Below the pieces are notes generated by a model. The model saw only the letters and a list, made by a program, of their open reading frames with translations, ran no database searches and was not told the origin of the DNA. Shown here piece after piece: positions 57,467 through 64,000 of a stretch of DNA of 64,000 bases; within the stretch, counting starts at the first letter, position 1, and each line of letters begins with the position of its first letter. Source of the stretch: Persicaria tinctoria. Lineage: Eukaryota > Streptophyta > Magnoliopsida > Caryophyllales > Polygonaceae. The stretch is from contig JBANSL010000008.1 in assembly GCA_037127255.1 (NCBI GenBank), positions 9,741,396 through 9,805,395 on the forward strand, written 5' to 3'. The position numbers were made by a program, and so were the translations under genes.

Positions 57467-57925
57467 TTCGGTTTCGGATCGATTGATTGTGAAATTCAGC
57501 AGGCGGATTTGGAATTGGATTTCAATTGGCTCAATTTGATCGATCTGGGGTCTATTAAAAAGAGGAAAAAGGGTTTTGCAGGTTTTAGTGTGGGAGAGAA
57601 ATAAAAAATGAAGAAAGAGTGGAAAGTGAGGGGTATTTATAATGGGGGAGGGGGGAGTGCGTGAGAGGTGGCGTTTGGCTGGCGGGAAATAAAGAAAGAA
57701 AGGGAAAAAGGGAAGTTACCTTTTGTTAAATTTGTGAGGTGAATGAAAATGGAGAATGGAGAGTTGGGTACTTGGGTTGGGGGTATCAATTTCAATGGCA
57801 ACTGTGTTTTTGCTTGCAGGAGTTGTATTTCTGTGGTATTGGGAATGTTAATAAATGACATCAGACGCGTATTAGTTATGAATTATGATGTTCATTGTGA
57901 ATGCCATGAAATGCTACTAAAAATA
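57467..57925. other. RING gene upstream region
   Basis: Purine-rich leader and promoter of the leftward RING gene. No other gene. Confidence 0.45.
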
Positions 57926-58172
57926 TACTCCTTCTTTTAAAAAATATAAGTCTATTTAGGTTTAAAATTTTATTTAAAAATATAAGTTTTTTTAGGTTTT
58001 CTAGACATTGGGTTAAGAGAAAAGTAATTTTTTAACTTGTTTAATAAAATGTTATTGGTTGTTAGTGATTGTAGATAATTAATGAAGGATATAAAGGTAA
58101 TAAATTTATGATTTTTTTAATATATGTACAAATTTCTAAAATGACTTGTATTGTTGAACGGGGTGGAGTATA
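57926..58172. mobile_element. Degraded Stowaway-like MITE
   Basis: The left end is TATACTCCTTCTTTTAAAA, followed by AATATAAGTCTATTTAGG. The right end reads AAATGACTTGTATTGTTGAA then CGGGGTGGAGTATA. TA borders fit, but the termini have diverged. Confidence 0.5.
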
Positions 58173-58679
58173 TGTCAAATTGGAACTTTCAATTGCTCTC
58201 CACTTTAGCAATTGACATCTTCTGTCATGCAAATATATAGTACTGAGTAGTATGATTTTTTAAATGATATTCCCTCTTTTTCATGGTATTAAATTTATTA
58301 CTGTAGTAAAAATTATAAAATTATTATGATATTTTAGTTTTTAAAAAGCATACACGAGGAGTGGAAGAAGGGTTATTATGGGAGGGAATCCAATAAACAA
58401 AGTAACAAACCGAATGAATAAAACATGCAAAATAGTTATATATGGAAAATTTTAATTTATATCCATAAGCAAATATTTTTCAACTTGAAAGGGGAATATA
58501 CTTTTACAATAAATATTTTTTTTTGCTGACCATTTTTTTTTCAAATTTTAATCAATTAGTCAAGAGAGTTACTCTAAAACTATGGGTTTTTTTCCTTTTT
58601 TTCTAAAGGTTTTTAATGCACAGCTATGAACGCATGTTAGAAAAATCATTTGTGTGCGCATCGACATGACAAAGTGTCC

Positions 58680-59043
58680 GGAGTTCAAGCAGAATGTCTC
58701 GCTCTCTTGGATGGATTGACGAAAGCATCTAAACGAGGATTTTCCATTTTTCCATCTCAAGGTGGAGGGTGATTGCCTGATAGTCATCAACACTATCAAG
58801 GGATCGTGTGTGGTCACATGGAAGTGCACGTGGAAGGTCGAGATGATGATCTCTGATGCTCCCCGTCATTGTTGTGACTTTGAGTCTATCTCCTTCGCTC
58901 ACACTTTTCGTGGGAGGAACCGAGTTGCGGACTGTTTGACGCATTTGGGTCTTTCAACGTATCTGCTACTATACCATCCTCCTCCTGAGATAAAAGACCT
59001 CGTCCACGAAGACCACCTTGGACAATGGGTCAGCCACAATTGA
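58680..59043 (+). pseudogene. LINE RNase H domain remnant
   Basis: Reads AECLALLDGLTKASKRG, FHLKVEGDCLIVINTIKG and FRGRNRVADCLTHLGLS, the last third of an RVT_3-type RNase H domain as at the end of plant L1 ORF2, with a stop at 59041 and a poly(A)-like run at 59069. No reverse transcriptase precedes it: a 5'-truncated LINE. Confidence 0.8.
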
Positions 59044-59167
59044 TCACCCCCGAATCTTCACCTTGTATAAAAAAAAAATATTTATTTTGTTTTTAAAATA
59101 TAGAAATTGTAAAATGGTATTTCTATGATGTGTCTGCGAGCAAACAATAAGAAAATAAAAAATATTA

Positions 59168-60245
59168 CTCTGTCTTTCTCTCTCCAAAAACCCCAATTTG
59201 TATTACCCTAAAAATCCCGTCCACCACGGCGCCGCCTTCACCATACGGTCTCACCGGCCTCCCTCCGCCATCTGTCTCCAAATCCCGCCTCCTATGCCTC
59301 ATTGTCTCCCTCCATATCGGGTAGATACCAATCCTTCAACTCTTCATCCCCTTCCTCCTCTATCCAATCCCTTTTCTAAACCCTGATTGCGGTTCCCCCG
59401 ACCCTCGTACCGTTGGTTTCTTCTCAAATTGGGTTGAATTGTTGGCCGATTCAGGGATCTCGTCTCTTGTTATCCCTGGGTTGTCCCCCAATTCGGGGTT
59501 TCAAAGCCTCCACGCTCCCGGTCGTGGTTCCTATCCCGCCTCCCACGACGTCGTCTCCTGGCTCCTCCGGTCTTGGCTCCGGTCCGTTGGTGCCATTCAC
59601 CCGGCCTCGCATGCCCCCTTTCTTCGTCGACAGGGTCTCTCCGGTTGGTTTATGGCCGATGGGGTCGTGCGGTGTTTCTGTACGACTTCCCTCATATCCC
59701 CCAAAAGGGTTTGCCCCAAATTGGAAAAATAAAATAAAAAAATTGGTGTTTCTGTGCGACTTCCCGTAAGGGCTTGAAAATCCCGTTATGGTTTGAATAA
59801 ATTCTCTTTCTTCTGAAAGGGATTCAAAGTGCACGTCTTCAAGGTGGTTCTTGGTTGTGATCCCTGTCGCTGCTCTTGGCATTCCTCTTCCGTGTTGGAG
59901 CTCTTGCAACCGGTGTCGGGATTGGCTGGGGTCATGGTGGTATGTATCGAGGCGACTCCGCGTGTAGGAAATTCCTTGGAGGATCGTCTTCACTGCCCAC
60001 AGGACTGGCTCCTGATTTACCGCCGGCCAACGGTGTCGCCGCCTGGGATGCTTGGCATCGGTTCTTGTCTACGTTGTCTCCGACATGTACGGGTTTGGCT
60101 CGCTTGCTCGGCCGGGTTTACGCCTCCCATTTTGTGGTTGTTGCACCTTTTTATATGTGGTGAAGGTTTCACCGTCTGCTGACTTCGTCGGCCTCTCGAG
60201 TTGTCAGGTATGCCTGACTCTCGAATTATTTCCTAATAAAAAATA
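59168..60245 (+). mobile_element. Element D: non-autonomous LINE-type retroelement
   Basis: About 1.08 kb with a C-rich 5' part (59215-59660), no reverse transcriptase, and a 3' part ending TCGGCCTCTCGAG, the hairpin GTCAGGTATGCCTGAC, then TCTCGAATTATTTCCTAATA and poly(A). The last 200 bp match element C. The layout parallels element A. Target duplications are hidden by A-rich flanks. Confidence 0.72.
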
Positions 60246-60304
60246 AATAAAGAAAACTTTATTAAAAATGCTAAAGCATTTTTGTAAGTTTTACTAATTT
60301 AAGT

Positions 60305-60655
60305 CTTAGGTTGTATACCTGTGTTTCGATTCCAATGCATTTTAATTATAATTATAATCTCTCGAGCACTATTTAACATTTTGTACACTGTATTTAAAAT
60401 GACATAAATTTTAAATAAAACACATTGTATGCCAATCAATTACATTTAGTTTATAAGTATTTAATATAATTGACTGATACAATTTACAATATATTTTATT
60501 TAAAATTTATATCATTTTAAATGCCGTAAAAATACTAATCAAATAATATTCATATATTTATAATTATAACAGTGTTATAATTAAAATATATTATAAAATG
60601 TATCGATTGCCGCAAATTGAAAAAAAAAATTCTAAAATAGATGCAATTAAGGTCT
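60305..60655. mobile_element. Tourist-like MITE, diverged
   Basis: The interior resembles 28605-28925 (GATTCCAATGCATTTTAATTAT, CTCGAGCACTATTTAACATTTT, AAATGACATAAATTTTAAATAAAA). The ends are degraded, and LINE E lies directly to the right. Confidence 0.5.
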
Positions 60656-60660
60656 CGTTT

Positions 60661-63600
60661 GTTTTTTTTTTTTGTTTTTTTTTAGCACAAATCAAACCTC
60701 ATTCCATTTCACTTAATAAAATTAGTCTAACATCCACTGGAAGATCATGAATTGAAAAGAACATTGTATGTGAAATGGGTCTTAAGGATGCTAAACCATG
60801 CGCCACTTTGTTTCCTTCACGTCTAGTATGAGACCACTCAACCGTGTCAAGGGACTCCGCTAACCTCATAATTGTTGTTATCACATCATACAACGAGCCC
60901 AGTCCCTCGCAGCCATGCTTTAGCTTGCTCACCAGAGCTTGATTGTCGGACTCCAGTTGAAGCGTATACATTCCCCTTTGCTTTGCCAGTTGCAGAGCCC
61001 ACAACACGCTCTCCGCTTCGGCCATTTCTACGCAGCTTGTGTGCTGAATCTGTCGTTGGGCTCCAAACAGCATCTCTCCCGATCCATTTCTGCACACCAC
61101 ACCTATGGCCGCCTGTCCCGAAGGCAGTACACTAGCATCACAATTGAGCTTTAAGGTGGATCCATACGGTTTTCTCCACCTTCTGTCTCCCACTTGTGCT
61201 TCTTGAATTGTTCTCGGATTGACCATAACATCTCGGTGCGTCTCATTCTCGTGCAGCATGGCCTCCACCTCTTGAAATATCTCCCGAGGCCAGTGTCGAG
61301 TTCCCTCAAAAATATGCTTGTTCCTGTTGCCCCACAAACTCCACACCGTCACTGCCCATCTTTGCCTCTCCGTTGTACTGCAGTCAGTAAATACCGTAGC
61401 AAACACATCCAGAATCGATCTTGAGCACCTCCAGATTCTCTCAAACTTAGGAGCGTATCGCCAAACCTTCCTCGCTTGAGTGCACTCGAACAACACATGC
61501 TCAATTGTTTCCTCCTTACCGCACAAATCACAGCTCCCAACATCCGCGATTCGTCTCCTGACAAGGTTCCTCATGCACGGTAGAATCCCGGAGACCGCTC
61601 TCCAAACCGTCGACACCACTCTCGGTAGCACTTTCAGTTTCCAGAGCCCCTTCCATACTCTGCTCATTTGGGGAGAGTCCGAAGTACCAGCACTTCCATC
61701 ACCATCCTGCACCTTTTCGAGAAGCATGTAGTACGCCGACCGTACCGTGAAGACTCCGTTCTTTGTCCAGCCCCAAATCTGTTGATCCTTCACACCCGGC
61801 TCAACGAGGCGTATCTGGCGTACCTCATCTATATCACACGGTAGAAGCACCTGGTTTAGTCGCTCCTCATCCCACCGACCAGTCTCCCAGTCAATCAGTT
61901 GAATGACTCTCATATCCGGATCACCTCCAAGAAGGTTCCCAACCACCTTATAGCTCGTTGGCCTTGGCAGCCATTTATCATCCCAAACACTGATTTCGGA
62001 ACCATTGCCGACTTTCCATCTCAGCCCCTCCAAAAGCACATCTCGGCCACCGATGATGCTACGCCAAGTGTAGCTCGGATTATATCCTAAAGGAGCTTGA
62101 TCGAACGAACCCCTAGGATAATACCGCGCTTTCATAATTCTGGCTAGTATGGAGTCAGGATCTCTCAAGATGCGCCATGCTTGCTTCGCCAATAAGGCTT
62201 TGTTGAATATCTCTAAGTCTCGAAAGCCCATTCCTCCTTTATCCTTAGCCCGACACAACCTCTTCCACTTCATCCAATGAGTTTTGTTTCTACCCCCCTT
62301 ATCTCCCCACCAGAAATTACATAACATCATCTCAATGTCCCTGCACAATCCCACCGGTAGTAGAAAACAAGACATAGTATATGTAGGAATGGCCTGAGCA
62401 ATTGCCTTGATCAACACTTCCTTTCCCGCTCTTGACAACGTCCTCTCCTTCCATCCCTTGACCTTCTTCCATACCCTCTCCTTAATATGTTGAAAAATCA
62501 CCTTCTTGGATCGCCCCACCATAGTAGGCAATCCAAGATAGCGCTCGTGTTTCGACACCTCGCGCACTCCCAAAATATCCTGCAGTTCCTTGCGTTTCTC
62601 CTCATCAACATTCCTGCTGAAAGACAGTTCTGACTTCGAGAAGTTTACCTGTTGTCCTGACGCTGCTCCATAAGTATGGAGGATATGAATCATTTCCGAA
62701 CTCTGTTGACAGGATGCTTCCAGAAACAGAACACGATCATCAGCAAAGAAAAGATGTGAGATGGAAGGTGCTGCCGGCGCTACTTTAACCCCCTTTAATC
62801 GATGATGCTTCTCGCTCTCTCTGATCATGCCCGATAACCCTTCTGCACACAGAAGGAAAAGATAAGGTGACAGAGGATCACCTTGTCTTAACCCCCTTTT
62901 TGGTCTGAAATTCGGTGACGGCACTCCTTCGACAAGAACTGAGAAACTGACGGACGTGATGCACTTCATGACAAGGGCAACCCACCTCTCCTCAAAGCCA
63001 AACTTCCGCATACAGTGCTCCAGGAAGCCCCACTCTACACGATCGTAAGCTTTCGCCATGTCTAGCTTCAAAGCCATGTATCCTTTCTTACCCTTTCTCC
63101 TTGTCTTCATGTAATGGAATACTTCGAACGCCGCTAGCACATTGTCGGTGATAAGCCTTCCTGGGACAAAAGCACTCTGACTTGCTGCAATCAACTTTCC
63201 GAGCACCTTCTTCAATCTGAGAGTTAGTACCTTTGACAGAATCTTATATATAACATTACACAAACTGATTGGGCGGAGGTCCTTCATTCTAGTTGGGGCA
63301 GCTACCTTCGGGATTAGCGTAATAAAAGTATGGTTGAACCCCTCCGGCAGTGCTGCCCCATTCAATATGCTAAGTATGAGAGTGGTAACGTCAGGCCCAA
63401 CAACATGCCAACATTTTTGATAGAAAAGTGCAGGCATGCCGTCAGGGCCCGATGCTTTCGTGGGGTGCATTGAAAAGATAGCGAATTTTACCTCCTCTGC
63501 AGTGAAGGGACGTGACAACTCCAGTTGATCCTCCACCGATAGTATTTGCTCGATCCCATGAGAAGCCATGGCCGGATCAGCGGTAGCTTCAGATTGAAAC

Positions 63601-64000
63601 AGTTTGTCGAAATAATTCATAGCCACCTCTGTCATACCCTGTAAAGACCTCTTCTCCGACCCATCCTCATCCACTAACTTCTGAATTTTGTTTCTTTTTT
63701 TACGCCCTGTAGCTTTCTTATGGAAAAAGGTCGTGTTGCGGTCTCCACATCTGAATTCATTCGCCCTAGCCCTTTGGAACCACATAATCTCTTCCTTTTC
63801 CATCAGTTCTCTCTCCCTCTTTTCCAGATTTTTCCTTTCCCTCACTCGGCTTCCATTCATATCCCTACCAATCTCCGTCAATCTTTTTCTAACCTTGCCT
63901 AATTCCGCCCTCACATTCCCAAAGACACACTCATCCCAATCTTTCAGATCCGTTGCACACCTTTCGAGTTTTCCAGCAATGCCTTCGGTCGCTTGTGTTG
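60661..64000 (-). mobile_element. Element E: L1-type LINE, runs off the right edge
   Basis: The 3' end is a poly(A) tail (T-rich on plus at 60661-60683) after a 3' UTR of only about 15 bp. Unlike elements A-D, F and G it has no 3' hairpin. The coding part extends uninterrupted to the window edge. The left target-site copy would begin AAACGAGACC (minus strand, just below 60661); its partner is outside. Confidence 0.92.
60699..64000 (-). CDS. ORF2 of LINE E (reverse transcriptase, RNase H), partial
   Basis: Open from the right edge (64000) to TGA at 60699, about 1100 codons without a stop. The endonuclease lies outside the window. Reverse transcriptase: SGPDGMPALFYQ, LRPISLCNVIYKILSKVL, ALKLDMAKAYDRVEW, RGLRQGDPLSPYLF and HLFFADDRVLF with an intact FADD. 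A zinc-binding segment (CDLCGKEETIEHVLFECT) and RNase H (LNCDASV, AEAESVLWAL, LESDNQAL, RREGNKVAHGLA) follow. It is clearly a different L1 lineage from LINE B (little identity outside motifs, different 3' end). Apparently intact, so it may be a young, possibly active copy. Confidence 0.93.
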   Translation of the reverse strand, partial: TQATEGIAGKLERCATDLKDWDECVFGNVRAELGKVRKRLTEIGRDMNGSRVRERKNLEKRERELMEKEEIMWFQRARANEFRCGDRNTTFFHKKATGRKKRNKIQKLVDEDGSEKRSLQGMTEVAMNYFDKLFQSEATADPAMASHGIEQILSVEDQLELSRPFTAEEVKFAIFSMHPTKASGPDGMPALFYQKCWHVVGPDVTTLILSILNGAALPEGFNHTFITLIPKVAAPTRMKDLRPISLCNVIYKILSKVLTLRLKKVLGKLIAASQSAFVPGRLITDNVLAAFEVFHYMKTRRKGKKGYMALKLDMAKAYDRVEWGFLEHCMRKFGFEERWVALVMKCITSVSFSVLVEGVPSPNFRPKRGLRQGDPLSPYLFLLCAEGLSGMIRESEKHHRLKGVKVAPAAPSISHLFFADDRVLFLEASCQQSSEMIHILHTYGAASGQQVNFSKSELSFSRNVDEEKRKELQDILGVREVSKHERYLGLPTMVGRSKKVIFQHIKERVWKKVKGWKERTLSRAGKEVLIKAIAQAIPTYTMSCFLLPVGLCRDIEMMLCNFWWGDKGGRNKTHWMKWKRLCRAKDKGGMGFRDLEIFNKALLAKQAWRILRDPDSILARIMKARYYPRGSFDQAPLGYNPSYTWRSIIGGRDVLLEGLRWKVGNGSEISVWDDKWLPRPTSYKVVGNLLGGDPDMRVIQLIDWETGRWDEERLNQVLLPCDIDEVRQIRLVEPGVKDQQIWGWTKNGVFTVRSAYYMLLEKVQDGDGSAGTSDSPQMSRVWKGLWKLKVLPRVVSTVWRAVSGILPCMRNLVRRRIADVGSCDLCGKEETIEHVLFECTQARKVWRYAPKFERIWRCSRSILDVFATVFTDCSTTERQRWAVTVWSLWGNRNKHIFEGTRHWPREIFQEVEAMLHENETHRDVMVNPRTIQEAQVGDRRWRKPYGSTLKLNCDASVLPSGQAAIGVVCRNGSGEMLFGAQRQIQHTSCVEMAEAESVLWALQLAKQRGMYTLQLESDNQALVSKLKHGCEGLGSLYDVITTIMRLAESLDTVEWSHTRREGNKVAHGLASLRPISHTMFFSIHDLPVDVRLILLSEME

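Noticed and set aside
59198..60246. Several ORFs of 60-180 codons as host genes
   Set aside because: Overlapping frames on both strands within element D; no motif and no consistent frame.

Overview
The window is nuclear DNA of a flowering plant, almost certainly a eudicot and possibly an asterid (the lineage is a weak guess). The evidence is GT-AG multi-exon genes with plant-only families (phospholipase D delta, sterol methyltransferase 2, CDSP32, PPR, ATL RING-H2), AT-rich intergenic DNA, and dense plant-type transposons (copia, RTE and L1 LINEs, hAT, Stowaway and Tourist MITEs, Helitrons, tRNA-derived SINEs). No bacterial, plasmid or phage features are seen.

Host genes, left to right: PLD delta (minus strand, 10 exons, 470-3935); SMT2 (plus, intronless, 18141-19226); CDSP32 (plus, intronless, 23190-24089); a syringolide-induced 14-1-1-like protein (minus, 42444-43238); a P-class mitochondrial PPR protein (minus, 46966-48561); a prolyl 4-hydroxylase (minus, 7 exons, 49558-51923); and an ATL23-like RING-H2 E3 ligase (minus, 57050-57466). 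From memory, SMT2, CDSP32, the 14-1-1-like gene, PPR and P4H are also neighbours in two duplicated Arabidopsis chromosome 1 segments (around At1g20270-At1g20330 and At1g76070-At1g76090). The middle of the window therefore looks like an ancestral gene block inflated by transposons. The genes do not form a pathway. They act in sterol synthesis, plastid redox, organelle RNA metabolism, Golgi/ER proline hydroxylation, ubiquitination and lipid signalling.

Transposon layers: 5828-11362 is a complete but dead copia element with 140-bp LTRs and a GACAC target duplication. It carries a nested hAT element in gag and a captured fragment of mitochondrial nad7 in pol. 14292-16842 is a Tourist-like MITE split by a decayed RTE LINE. 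16870-17905 holds copia 3' remnants. 26-33 kb is a MITE and Helitron zone with two tandem-repeat arrays. 32685-33853 is a non-autonomous LINE-type element. 33966-41493 is a 7.5-kb, nearly intact L1-type LINE whose own target duplication was later hit by a 197-bp relative. 58.7-60.2 kb holds further LINE debris, and 60661-64000 is the 3' half of a second, uninterrupted L1-type LINE that runs off the right edge.

The most unusual signals are: (1) two long ORFs upstream of ORF2 in the 7.5-kb LINE (621 and 278 codons, no recognisable LINE ORF1 domain, no stops); (2) a 3'-terminal hairpin whose structure, but not sequence, recurs in six LINE-type elements; (3) the unedited nad7 fragment inside a copia polymerase; and (4) a GC-AG intron in PLD delta.
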